Positions 46,010 to 56,899 of a stretch of DNA of 64,000 bases are shown here, piece after piece. This DNA comes from Favolaschia claudopus (lineage: Eukaryota; Basidiomycota; Agaricomycetes; Agaricales; Mycenaceae). Under the pieces are notes generated by a model. It searched no databases and had not been told where the DNA came from. It saw only the letters and a list, made by a program, of their open reading frames with translations. Made by a program: the position numbers and the translations under genes. Within the stretch, counting starts at the first letter, position 1. Every line of letters starts with the position of its first letter. Where the stretch lies: NCBI GenBank assembly GCA_037176885.1, contig JAWWNJ010000039.1:1178001-1242000 (forward strand), given 5' to 3'.

Positions 46010-47270
46010 TCACCGATGTAAAAGATCTTTCACCCAGACAACGCGTGTCAGGCGACACTCTCGTCTTCTGCGCCAGCCGCCCCAGCTCCAAAGCGCGGCT
46101 TTCTCCCAGATTTTGTTCATCGCAACGCGGTCCACCAGATTCGCGACCCAAAACTGATAGTAGAACCAATTCTCGCCGCAAGAGCCCAAGAAGCCTTCGT
46201 GAGCTGTATCCTGTACAGGACCCAACCCTTTATGTGCCGGAGCATCGGGGTCATCGAGCCAGACAGAAATGATGCGGGATGGGAACAAGAGGAAGAGCGA
46301 AAAGATGAGGTTTTGATCTTTGCCGACGAAGTGGCCTTGCCGAAGATAGTGGTCATGGTAAGCGTAATATGTTTCGCGCCACCGAGTGACGGTTTGTGGT
46401 GAACCTCCGAAGAAGGATGCTGAATATTATGCTTAGAAAGAAGAATCGAGGGCAGAATCATTGAGACGAACCTTCACTGAAATAACCGTCGATTGGGCCC
46501 ATGTGCTCCTCCCAATTCGTATAGCTCGGATGCGGAACGCGACACACAGGGAAGAATAGAAGGTCTTGCTCTTTCTCCCCGGACAATGCGCTTCCTTCGC
46601 GCCATATATCCCGCACCCGCGAAATCGAGGGCCAGTCGGTGAAGCCATGAGAAATACGGAAGCTGCCAGCATCATTCCAGAACACATAGTCATAAGTTAT
46701 GCCTTGCCGAGCCAAGGTCTTCGCCGCTTCGTCGAGAAAAAATGGCTTTGCGTTCCAACTCGCATACAACTCTTCGCTCTGATGAATCTTTCTTTCTCGA
46801 TCGAGTTCCAGCTGTCCCCGGTAGATATCTTGTAGATTTTGGAGAGGCGGGACATCGAATGGTGTTGCGAACGACGTGTCGATAGTGATGGGCAAATCAC
46901 CGCGACACTTGCGTACCAGGGAAACCATCTCAACCGAGGTATAGAAGTAGATGTCTGTGGTGATTGGGCCGAGAAATTGGCATAACCACCATTCATACTC
47001 CCGTATAGTGTGCTTGGATTTGGAAAGATGGAAGAAAGCAGAAACAATGAGTGTCGAGCTTGAGTTGCGGACAGCGGTGTCGACTGTTCCACCAAGAACG
47101 GGCGCCTGTGTACGATACGGCAAGTTGTATAACAGGTAGAAAAGCCCAAGGATAAACAGGAAGCAAATGAGAGCGAATGAGGAACGTCTCCAATGCATGA
47201 GGTCGGAGATGGTTCTGGGTAGAGAGATCAACCTATGGTTGCCACCGGCCACCGTGCCAGGCCACGGCAT
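46010..47270 (-). CDS. predicted type II membrane protein, glycosyltransferase-like
   Basis: The start at 47270 precedes a short basic N-terminus and one membrane anchor (FALICFLFILGLFYLLYNLP), so the bulk of the protein should face the secretory lumen. The lumenal part begins STLIVSAFFHLSKSKHTIRE and contains DIYFYTSVEMVSLVR and, near the middle, YDYVFWNDAGSFR. After one intron (near 46440) it continues SFFGGSPQTVTRWRETYY, then GHFVGKDQNLI and FYYQFW. The order, strand with TxVSAFF, acidic WNDAG, then late GKDQN, recalls the HtrL/YibB-type group of putative glycosyltransferases. This is a resemblance and the enzyme activity is inferred. The product is about 390 residues. Its C-terminus is uncertain because a further intron near 46090 cannot be excluded. 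Confidence 0.62.
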
Positions 47271-47677
47271 CGGATGGTCGCCGCCCAAGAGTCAAAATAT
47301 TTGAAGTAACACAAGAGTCGCCGACTTAGAGTTAAGTTTGAACGGTCATAAATGCCTTATGTGTTAATTTTTTCCTGCGCATCAACGATGGCTTATAGTG
47401 AAGAGAGGAAAATGAGCATGACATTGCCATACAGTATGCATTCACCTGTAACGCAAGAAACGAGAATATGTTTTCTGGCGCGAACTCAGTCAAGTATACC
47501 AGGATGGCGTTTGGAATAATGGATATGAATTCGTATCTGCAGTGGGTGAACTTTACCATCGTTAGTCTTGAGACGAGCATCGATCCTCGACAAGGGCAGA
47601 CTATTCGAACAATTGCTGAGATGTTAATATAGCTGTCGGGATTTTCTAAGGACGGACAGGTTTTGGACTTCTTCCAT
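47271..47677. other. intergenic region
   Basis: A 407-base spacer between the membrane-protein start (47270) and the She9 stop (47678), both on the minus strand. It should contain the She9 3' flank and the membrane-protein promoter. Nothing else was seen. Confidence 0.5.
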
Positions 47678-48827
47678 CTAGCTGCCCAACCACGACTTGA
47701 CCACCCACCCAAATACACTTGCAACAAGAGCAGTTCCAACGACTGTCGCACCCACCTCCGGATCCCGGCTTTTCTCCAATATTCTCCGCGGCACGCTGAG
47801 CTGAGCTGTATCGCGTGGCGAGAGGTCCTCTGTAACGGGAACGATATCGACGACGGCACTCGCTGGAGCAGTGAGAGTTGACAAGTGCGCTTGAGCGTCA
47901 ATTTTCCGCCCAATCTCTTTGATGCTCTCCTCCACAATAGCTTTATTCTCTAAGCCCATTTCTTCAATCTTCTTCTCAAACGTCAACGCTAGCCGCCGCC
48001 GTTTCCAAGGCTCCACAAAAATAATGGCGACAACGAACACCAACAAGTTCAAACCCAACGCAGCTAACGAGCCATACGTCGACGCGCTCCGAATCTTGTC
48101 AGACCATACTTGCTCTTCGTGATAGCGGGCAAGAATCACCCGCATAAGCTCGGTGAATTCATGTTCAACCGCTTCCTCCGCGCTGTGCACAGCAGTCCGC
48201 GCTCGGCTCTCTTCCTGCTCAAAGACATGGTCTTGAGGAACGAGCGTAGTAAACCGAGCAATATCCGCTTGGTTCCAGTTAGATTTGCGCTGAAGCAAGT
48301 CGTTTATTTCACGCTGAGAATTCGAGCGCTCGACGACCGCGATATCGTACGCGGTTTTAGCCGCTCGGGCAGCCGTGCGGGCTTCATTTATGCGCGTCTC
48401 TGAGGTCGAGATTGATAAATCAAGGGCCGAAAACGCAATTGAGAGCTACATACACACCCTGTTCTACAACCTGTCGTTTTAGAGCGTCAATCTCTTCATA
48501 ACCAGTCACTCGATTGAGGTGTAGTCCGAGCTGAGAGAACATCGTTTTCGTGGTGGACGTGAAGTCGTCCGCGCGAGTTCGGACAGCAACTGCAGTTTTG
48601 TCGGTCCATTTACGCATAGATTCCTTTAGCTCATAGGTCGGCCAGGACGACGAAGCCACAGGTTCCTCAACATGCTGGGGTTGTGCGAATTCGGAGGATT
48701 CCGGAGTTTGTTGTTCTGCTTGTGGTGTGCGCTCTGGAGGCACAGAGCGAACTACATTGCGATAGAAAGTTGAAGCAGATGGCCGAAGAGGGACAAGGGC
48801 TCCACGCAGAGGCGACCTCAAAATCAT
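47678..48827 (-). CDS. SHE9: She9/Mdm33-type mitochondrial inner-membrane protein
   Basis: She9/Mdm33 acts in inner-membrane fission or morphology in fungal mitochondria. The start at 48827 is the ATG that begins an Arg/Ser-rich presequence (MILRSPLRGALVPLRPSAST); an upstream ATG at 48881 lacks this property. One intron (about 48395-48450) joins a helix ending DALKRQVVEQ to ETRINEARTAARAAKTAYD. The coiled-coil body then runs through VERSNSQREINDLLQRKSNW, RFTTLVPQDHVFEQEESRAR and YHEEQVWSDKIRSASTYGSL, the best-conserved part. A membrane segment (LGLNLLVFVVAIIFVEPW) follows, then a matrix or intermembrane-space helix. A second hydrophobic segment lies close to the C-terminus. The length of about 360 residues fits the family (yeast She9 456). 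Confidence 0.9.
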
Positions 48828-49063
48828 GGGCAAAGGAACTGAAGTAGTCCCAAAATGGCAAGTGTCAATCCATTCCAACACAAAAAGTGAAAAGAAAGTC
48901 TAGGATTAAATATATACTACTCCCAGGACCCACACGTCTACATTAGGCATCCAGAACCATGAATCCGCGCAGCCAGTAGTTAAAAGGGACATAGTAGAAG
49001 GAGAATTAATAAGCGATAAACTCCAGGATGAACCATACATAAAAACGAGTGGACGGGAGTTGT

Positions 49064-51408
49064 TTAACTCCAAACATCTAACATGAGTCGCGACCGCTCC
49101 TTGAGCAGCTTCACCTCCGCCGCACCCTCGACTTCGGCAGAACCGCCCTTCGCCTCCCCAAGAATACGAGCTAAAACCTCCTCAACGGCCTTGCTCATGC
49201 TCTTTGCGTCACCGCAAATGTAAATGTAGCCCTTGCCGTTGATAATGGCATCAGCTACGTGCTCCCTATCGTCCCAGAGAAGGTCCTGGACGTAGATCTT
49301 GCTGCCGTCAGGCTTGTATGGCGGCTCGCGCGAAAAAGCGCAGTGCATTTTGAACTTGCCCTTCAACTCTTCCGAGAATTGCGGCCACTCCTCTTTGTAG
49401 AGGAAATCCTCGTCCGATCTGCGACATCCGTAGAATAATGAGATTTGACCCCAGTCAACGAGAGCGTCAGGCCCATTCTTCTCGAGAGAGCGACGAGCAA
49501 GAGCAACGCGCTCTTGTACGAATCCGCGGAAAGGAGCGACACCCTGGAACAATTTGAGGATGAAAGAAGTATTAATTAAATAGAAATTAAATAGAAAACG
49601 CACGGTTCCAGGACCAATCATGATTACAGGGCTCTTGGGGTTGGTCGGCAGTCTGAAGGTCGAACGTCTGACATGGATGGGGGACTTGTAGGATGTCTCG
49701 CTCTTGTAGGCACCGCGGGGACCGTCAATAGCGTACAAGGGTTGGCTGACCTCGGCAAGCATGGGCTGGCTCTCGCCCGTTGCTGCGTATTTGAGGTTCA
49801 ACAGGAAATTCGAGCCCACACCAAATACCCATTTCGGTTTCGGTATGCGAGAGCTTGAGACAGATTGATATTTGAGTACAACGGCGGTGACGTGGATAGA
49901 GGTGGGGTAGAGCTTGGGGCTGGAGGAGATGGAATAGTAACGAGGTTGAAGACGGGGGATCGCAGAAACAACGATATCAAATGGAATAGGCCATGCTGTG
50001 GTATTCTCAGCGGTAGGAACGGCGGTTATGTCATTTCCGGCCGCCAACTGGAGGACTTCGCCGAGCTTGAGGCAACCGTTGGAGATAACATTGTGGTATT
50101 CTTCCTTGTCGGAATTAAGCGTCTTCAAGATCTCCTGTGCCTCAGGTGTAGGAGCAAACTTGGAGAACGTGCCGAGAATTTGACGACCGACAACAGCGCT
50201 GATGTCGATGTAGTGACGAAGGACCGTTGAGTAGGTGGTTGGGACGGGGAAGGGAACTTTGGCAAGAGCAGGATCGAGCGACTCGATGCCGATGACAGTG
50301 TCCTTCTTGTCGAAAAGACCAAGAGCGCAGAGAAGACGATTGACTTCGACATCCGGGTTCAGAGGCCAGACACCGACGTGATCACCATGCTGGTATGTGA
50401 TACCAGAACCCTCGGTATTGAGTTCGATATGGACACAGTTACGGTCGACAGTCGTTTGGAAAAGCTCGCGGGCTGTGGTGATGGGGGCAGGATACGGATT
50501 TTTGGCGTCATGAATGCCCTTGGTCTTCGTGAGTGCACGGGCAGAGAGCTCGCCTATACACCAATGTCAAAGGTGCACAGATGTTAAGAGTTAAATGCAC
50601 TAACCAAGATATACTTTCTCCGGAGCATGGTCAGTGAGTTCTGACACCGCGAAGTCGGCCGAATCGCCACCCTGTCCCTCCTCGACGCCCATAGCGGTGG
50701 AGAAAGCCTCCCACATGCCATCTTTCCACTCTAGGTAGTCTTCCTCCATACTTTTATCGTCGTCTCCCTCACCTCTCTCACCGATGCGAATCGCACCCAT
50801 TTTGGTCAACTCCGTGTCGACCTGGCGTCCGATCAAGTTATAATGCTCGTACGTTTTGTTGCCCAGGCCGAAGACGACGTATTTCAGACCTTCGAGTTTG
50901 TGCTCCCCGTTGCTGAACTCGAATTGCTCGTCTTGTATGTTCTGCATGAACTGAACCGCGTTATCCGTAGGCTCACCCTCTCCGTAGGTAGCCATGACGA
51001 AGAAGACAGCGCAGTTCTCGGGCAACTGGTCGAGGTTCTCGAAGTCGTATTCCTCCGGGTCACACACAAGGGAAGCGAGACCAAACTTGGTCTTGGCTTC
51101 CTTTGCCAGACGGATGGCATACTCCTCTGCCGTGCCAGTCTGAGAGCCATAGAAAATGACAATCCGCTTTTTCTGTAGTAGAGTGGTGAGTATAAAAAAT
51201 TGTAACGCTTGCTCGTGTTGCGTACACTCTCTTTCATCTTCGTTATGAAGTCCCGAGGGTTTCCTGACCCATTGGCTGCTTTGGTCGGTATCGGGGCGAC
51301 TTTAGGCTTCGAGCTGGCGGAAAAAAGCTGCTCGCGGAAGAGATAGAGGGCTGCGAGAACGACGCCCAAGCCCAACACGACTACATCTGAAGATGAAGTG
51401 GAGGTCAT
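49064..51408 (-). CDS. CPR1: NADPH-cytochrome P450 reductase
   Basis: This diflavin enzyme passes electrons from NADPH through FAD and FMN to ER cytochromes P450. The start at 51408 gives an N-terminal anchor (VVVLGLGVVLAALYLF). The FMN domain reads KKRIVIFYGSQTGTAEEYAI, then VMATYGEGEPTDNAVQF and VFGLGNKTYEHYN. The FAD domain follows: YQHGDHVGVWP, then RLQPRYYSISSSPKLYP. The NADPH part has VIMIGPGT spliced to GVAPFRGFVQER, FYGCRRSDEDFLYKEEW and KGYIYICGDAKSM. The C-terminal aromatic is the Trp of LMLDVWS. The length is about 720-730 residues, as expected. All cofactor motifs look intact. Exon joints lie near 49560-49610, 50540-50610 and 51172-51228. The symbol is by function; naming differs among fungi. 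Confidence 0.96.
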
Positions 51409-52421
51409 GGTGAAAAACGGCAAGTGTGTGACGCCTGGATGGATAGAGGGAAGAAGGAAGTAAGGTGAAGGGGAAGGGTGGAAAAGGGAGACAGTAAAAT
51501 CACCCGAGGAATATACGTGGAAAACCAGCGGTCCAGGTCGGAACAAGGCACACTGATAAGATGGTCTGATAAACACTCAAATACATTCAATTGACACAAC
51601 GCGATCCCGATGCCAACGGTCGCCGGCTGCATAGGCCATTCGATGCAGACCATACAAAGAAATTACTGTATATCCAACACTTGCTCGACTATCTAAACTT
51701 TCCTCCACACGATCTCCAAGTCAGCACTCCCACTCAGGACCCCCGGCAACCAGCTTTGATGCCTGCCCACGAAATCCTGAATTTTGTGCTTTCTTATCCG
51801 GACCCCAAATCGGGCAATTCTTATCCGAATTTGACCCAGGCCTCAGCCAGGCCGGCGTTTTATCCGATTTGTGTACCAGGCTTCGGAAAATCACCAAAAT
51901 CAGCTAAAAACAGGGAAAAATTGGAAAATTGCCCCCAGGTCATTTTCGGTCGCTTGACAGCGAAAACGCTGAGTTTGACTTGCCGAAGTCACTTTTCCCA
52001 GGATTTACCCTGCAAACGGGACATTCCCGTTGATTTAACATCAATTCTGCCAGAAATCAAGTGTGAGAATAGGCCTGATTTGCTCTGAGTTCGTTGATTT
52101 CGACGAGATTTGGCTGCAGATAGGTCATCGCTGTCACCTCATCAAACTCGGGCGAGTTTTATCCGGATCCCAACCAGGGTTGGTTGGCGGACCCCATGTT
52201 TTATCCGAATTTTCGACCTGACCTGGCTTCCGAAAGTTGGGTTTCTTATCCGAATCCGGGGAGGCTGACGGCCAATTTTGCGCTTGTTTTATCCGAATTT
52301 TTTTTTTCGCGGGCAGGCATCATAGGTGGTTGCCGGGGGTCCTTCCCACTCCAGCTCAAGAAGCGGGAGGTCCCCCCCCAGACGGTGGTGATCCGGCGGA
52401 TGCAGGGTCAGATATGTTGAC
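51409..52421. other. repeat-rich intergenic region without a gene
   Basis: About 1 kb between two minus-strand genes. The first 180 bases are the P450 reductase promoter. From 51794 to 52295 the word TTATCCG occurs seven times (see separate entry). A T-run (about 52297-52305) ends the repeated part. No coding pattern is visible. Confidence 0.55.
51794..52295. repeat. seven dispersed TTATCCG motifs, two clusters
   Basis: TTATCCG occurs at 51794, 51821, 51860, 52159, 52201, 52246 and 52289, always on the plus strand. It is often followed by AATTT or by GGAtCC-like sequence, and ACCC(C/A) words lie near several copies. A 7-mer is expected by chance about once per 16 kb per strand. The left three and right four copies flank a 290-base AT-rich middle. 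This looks like a decayed repeat element or an array of binding sites. Confidence 0.8.
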
Positions 52422-53815
52422 TCAACGGAGCGCAAGTGGGCCGCCTACAACCAATGGCTCTCGAGAACTCCAGGCTGGATGTTCTTCAGGATCAGCGGCA
52501 ATTCGTCGTACCTCCGAAACCAGATCACTGTCAGCCCCAACCTCGTATGTGTACCACCGAATTGCCAACTGCGCCCATAGCCGAGCCGCGGAAGCGCTGC
52601 AAGCAATCAGTGTACACGTCAACAATTTGAACAAAGGCAAGGGCGAGGTCTTACTCTGAATGAGAGGCGGCAATCCAAGCTGCATCTGCTGCTAACCGTC
52701 CACGCTCACTCCAGTAGCCTTCCTCTTCCTCAAGGCTCCAGATTTTGTTAATAGTGGAGATGGCCTCGACGCCACTTATCGTCCCGCTTCCCCAGGATGC
52801 GAAGTGAACGTAATACCGCGCAATGGTAGTGAGCCGTTCATCCGAAGCCTGCGAAGCCGCATCGTCCAGCGAACAGACGGCACAAGTGCATTTAAACCCG
52901 TATTGCTGTGATAAAAAATTTCTGAGAGGAATGGTTGCGTACATGTATACGTGGTGGAACAACAACTTGCCTTCGCTCTTGCCTAGTTCGCTTTGTGTCT
53001 GTGTACGTCGTGAGCAATTCCTGTCGAAATTTCAGTGGCACTCCATCTCAGGTGGAGGCTTGACGAACCTGGCCCCGTTGCACGTCTCTCAAAGCATAGA
53101 CGAACAGCTGTTGTTCTCGTTCCCGCCAAGTGTAGACAACATTGAAAGCGCTTGAACAACCGTGATTCAATCGTGCCATCCCAGGGAATATACCAGCTTG
53201 TTCGCCAGCTGCGACAGCATTTGTTTGAAATATAGCCAAAGCAACTTGATCTGGGTTGGTTTTGGGGTCAACACCTGCCGGGAAATTGACGTATGATAAA
53301 TTTAGAAATGCATCCCTTCCCTCCGCAGGTGTGTTGCGCAGTAATCGCGCGATGAGAGCGCCGGGTGACTCAGACGCTGTTTCCAGTATTAATCTTCGAG
53401 AGACTGCGATTGAGGAGTAAGAGGCGAACTCGAGGTGGGCACAGTGAACAGTGGCGACTCTTGTATCACGAGTTCCCCTTGCTTGATGTCTCGGATAGCG
53501 ACAAGACCTTTGCCCTTGCCTGGGAGGTCCGCCACAATGTACGGAGCGCGTTTCACGGAGGGCAAGTACGTTATTTCTGGTGCAGACCCTGAGTCGTTGG
53601 TATTGAAGGTATGCACCCCGCGACCTCCGACAAGATAGAAAGCCAGCCCAGCGACCGCTGGTACCGCCAACCACAAGAAACGATGTCTAAAAGACGCCTA
53701 AGTAAAATAAGAACTAAGGATGGAGCACGGACACAACACATACCGAGCGGGTTCCCTTGGAGGCCGCGTCCGATGGGAGCTGGCGCTGACGTTTTGGAGG
53801 TCTTACAGAGGGCAT
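52422..53815 (-). CDS. SET-domain protein with predicted N-terminal membrane anchor
   Basis: SET domains methylate lysine. The start at 53815 gives a basic, likely disordered leader that is spliced to ASFRHRFLWLAVPAVAGLAF, a hydrophobic segment ending at GGRG that could anchor the protein. The SET pieces follow in order: VADLPGKGKGLVAIRDIKQG (SET-N), VIQESPLFTV, FPGMARLNHGCSSAFNVVYT (the RxNHxC AdoMet-binding motif), VYALRDVQRGQ, then after an intron GFKCTCAVCSLDD (post-SET Cys). A last intron joins SHS to DASAARLWAQLAIRWYTYE, a helical tail. This is the layout of SMYD-like and SET5-like cytoplasmic SET proteins of fungi. The intron near 53410 could not be fixed. A membrane anchor is not usual for the family. 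Confidence 0.82.
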
Positions 53816-54236
53816 TTTAAACTTGTTGGATGACACAAGGGGCGGCTTTCCGTAACCCCGACTCTGTGAGCGGATCTCAGGTGCAGGGTGGACAGGGTAT
53901 ATTGAAACGAGGAGGAGGCGAGACTACTGTAGACGCGAAGACTTGGTTTGAACGTTGGGGTTGGCGACAGAGAGAAAACGGAGATGCGGACCAGTGCGGA
54001 CCGTTGACGGCAATGACAGCTGCCAGTGATTATATCATGTCCTTTAACCGTCGACTCAACGCCCGCTGCCAAAATAAGAAGGAGCAGAGACTTTGCTTAT
54101 AATATTATAATTATGGCTGTCACAGGTGTGAGGCAAGTAAACTAAATCAATGGTAAAACCCAATTTACTCGCGAGTGAGTCACGGCTCTGAATCAGGATT
54201 CGAATTCCTAGATTTTGGAAAAAGAGAATGTGAAAC

Positions 54237-54350
54237 AAAAAAAGTCACGCGGGAAGAACACGCAGGGCCTTACTCGAACCGGGGCCGATCAAGTGATCGC
54301 AGACACAACCCGGAGATCTGGACATACGGTCAACCGTTGCACTACCTGGG
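54237..54350 (-). mobile_element. tRNA-derived SINE-like element, copy 1
   Basis: On the minus strand a box A (TAGTGCAACGG, 54344 to 54334) is followed after about 55 bases by a box B (GGTTCGAGTA, 54280 to 54271). A T-run of seven bases ends the copy at 54237. The T-arm and acceptor bases cannot pair, so this is not a working tRNA. The copy is about 90% identical to the one 470 bases to the right. Confidence 0.75.
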
Positions 54351-54707
54351 CAGTGAACGACAATGGATGGCGAGTAATATCGACAGTGTGTGTATCTGTT
54401 GCAAGCAACTTGCTCGCAGGCGCAGCGTCCGGGTCTAAGGCCCAGTATACTGTCCAAATCACGCGAAATACCTACTCAAAGAAGTTTTCTCATGTCCCAA
54501 AGCGTCAACATATTGGCAACATCCGATGTCAAATAAAGAAAGCATAGACAACTTGGGAGCTCAAGCATATAAAGCTGTCCTGGGATGTGGGGAGGTAAGT
54601 ATGAAGAGATGAAGGCGTGGTCTTTGCCGAAGTGGGGGAAAAAATCTCCCGACAGAGAGGGTCATGGCCCAGGATTCAATTTTCTCAATGTTTGAAAAAT
54701 GAACCGG

Positions 54708-54824
54708 AAAAAAACAACGCAGGAAGAACACGCGGGGCCTTACTCGAACCGGGGCCGATCGAATGATCGCAGACACAACCCGGAGATCTGGACACGCAGT
54801 CAACCGCTGTACCACCTAGGCGGT
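54708..54824 (-). mobile_element. tRNA-derived SINE-like element, copy 2
   Basis: The same layout as copy 1: box A TGGTACAGCGG (54814 to 54804), box B GGTTCGAGTA (54750 to 54741), and a T-run ending at 54708. The two copies share the internal part around 54722-54805, with differences mostly C/T and A/G, as expected for old copies. The flanks outside the element differ, which points to two separate insertions and not one tandem duplication. Confidence 0.75.
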
Positions 54825-55183
54825 TAACAATGTTGGAATGTGGGAAATCGATATCGCGTTAAAGGAGGGAGGAGGTATACTAAAAATATTTTTGTCAGCA
54901 TGCGCAGTGTCTCAGTCCAAGACCAAGTATACACTGTTCGTCCACATCACGGCCGTAACTAAATTGGGGATCCGTCAACGTGAAATACCTGCCCCCAAGA
55001 AGTCATTTAGAGACTGAAGAAATGCAGCAGATTGTGCATCGCTAATTTTCATGTCCCACCGTTGTGACTGTTTGTACACCCCCTCTCTGTGTTGAACTAA
55101 TTTTACCCGCCAACCTCACTTGTGCGCCAATTGTCCCAAATTCCGTCGTCCTCGCGCCGGTTAACTTGAGCGTAACCTCGCCG

Positions 55184-56899
55184 ATGCTGCCCAATTCTCT
55201 CGTCTTGTCGGTGCCGCAGGACACCTTACAACTGGTGTGTCCCGGCCTTCGATCTTGCAAATCTCGCTAATAAACGTGAATCAAGGCCATGGGTTCGATG
55301 AGCCCGTCCGACCTCTTGGCTTTGCGGTCCACTGCTAGGTTGTTCCAGCGAGTCATCGACGGTCCGCAAAGCGAATACATCTGGGGCCACGCTTTCCGCA
55401 ATGTCAAGTTTGAGGCACCAATCGACGTCCCGTACTCGCCATTGAAAATCGCTGCCCTCGCCTTTGGTGGTGGGGAGTGTTATGTTCGTCCTTCCTCAAA
55501 GTATAACTCGCCGTTACCCATCTCTTCGTCTGTTATTCACAGACTTGCGGCACGCATACACTGGCATTTCCTGATTCATTCACTTTGAACATACGGTTTT
55601 GCGCGGTATGAAACCTCTATCTTTCTCGGCAGGCGCCGTCTAATGAATTCCAATCCTCAGTTAGCCTGTCAATTCGCCAGCACCCTCGTGACTGACCGTG
55701 AAAGTTGTAAAAACCTGCCTTTCGCTCCGCCGTCTCGAGAGAGTTCAGAAGGTGCTCAATTTGTGCCTATCCCTGATAAGCGCCTTCATGATAGTTTTCA
55801 CTAGGCCGCCCCCTCACCTGCGCCGTCAAGTGGATGACGCGTGGCAACAGTTGTGCAGCCGCCGCTACGTCGAAGACCATCAACCAAGTTCGATCTGCCT
55901 CTCGCCTTCGACTGTTCCGGTCTGTTTCACTCTCTCCTGGTAATAACATGATTCGCTCATGGCGAGAGTTAGTTTGAGCAAGCCAACAATCTTGCCGTGC
56001 AAATGTGGATGGAGGTCAGTCGCTTTCACTTCTTGATGGCAGCCTGGATGAAACGCCTTGGCTTTCAGAATGGAAAACTGTTGTATGAAGCGGCAACAGA
56101 ATATAGGGAAAAGAAAGTAGAGACTGTTCATAGGAATTATGAAGTGTGAGCGGAGTTGGTCGTCAACCGTGCTCGAAGACTCACCTCCACCTTCAGGTTG
56201 ACGCGAATCGCCGGCAGCTACGCCATGACCTTCTCGCAGCTTGTGTCGCGCTCGCCCACTCTTGCCCGTCAGGTGAACGCGTTTTCGAGAGACTTGAAAT
56301 TAATCGATACAGGTTTGTTGCCCATTACAACAATTGTCTGTGTACTGAACCGGGTTGCCACAGTATGGCAAAGCATTAGCAAGGACGTCCTCGCCGAGGT
56401 CATTGAGCGAGGGTCCTTTGACGGCAGGGTCATTCCTTGCCCCTTTTGCGCCCCCGTACCAAGACGACGCCTGTTTGAAGAAAAAGGCCTCAACTCACAT
56501 ATTGCCGAATTGTAGGCTCCGGTGTAAGCTATACCTCGTTCGAAACTGAACACTCTCCACAGTCATCGTGAGCATGTGGCGGAAGAAGTCCAGGTCCCAA
56601 AAGTGTATCGTTGCTCCTTGTGTCCGGCGCGCAAGGGGAAGGTGTTCGATAGGGTTGGTCTCCGGCGCCACATAAAGGATACCGTAGCTAGGTATTGCTG
56701 TTCTGTCTTGTCGAAAAAGGACAGCGCTAATGCTTTGTCAATAGGCATTCATGAAAGAAGAATCTGCGGAGGGGTTGCAAGGTTGCGATGGTCGCCCGGT
56801 TTAGCCAGATATCCGAGAGTTTTTTATTCTTCAAATAGGTTCTGTCTAGATGTCTTGTTTCATGTGAATTATCGATTTCCCTCTCGTCCACTCTGCTGA
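55184..56899 (+). CDS. F-box/C2H2 zinc-finger protein, paralogue 3
   Basis: The first exon starts at 55184 (MLPNSLVLSVPQDTLQL) and is spliced by a 51-nt intron to AMGSMSPSDLLALRSTARLF, then SEYIWGHAFRNVKFEAPIDV. PYSPLKIAALAFGGGEC joins YTCGTHTLAFPDSFTLNIRF after another intron, the same element and the same intron position as paralogue 2. The middle exons (55600-56150) are unresolved. LVSRSPTLARQVNAFSRDLK follows at 56248-56305. Two fingers end the protein: IPCPFCAPVPRRRLFEEKGL with NSHIAELH, and YRCSLCPARKGKVFDRVGLR with RHIKD, linked by HREHVAEEVQVPKV. The frame stays open to 56899, longer than paralogue 2, which stops soon after its second finger. Start choice and the extended tail are uncertain. 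Confidence 0.72.

Larger units (their letters stand above)
53816..55183. other. intergenic region carrying two SINE-like elements
   Basis: About 1.4 kb without a supported gene. It holds two copies of a tRNA-derived element in the same orientation (54237-54350 and 54708-54824). Around 53850-54060 short plus-strand frames are open but have no domain pattern. Confidence 0.55.

Noticed and set aside
47332..47937. 201-codon minus-strand open frame
   Set aside because: It overlaps the She9 C-terminal exon in another frame and has no domain pattern.
51794..52295. CRISPR-like array
   Set aside because: Repeats are 7 bases with irregular spacing in a eukaryotic genome.
54237..54824. Functional tRNA genes on the minus strand
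   Set aside because: Boxes A and B are present, but the T-stem and acceptor stem cannot pair and no anticodon arm forms, so SINE-like elements fit better.
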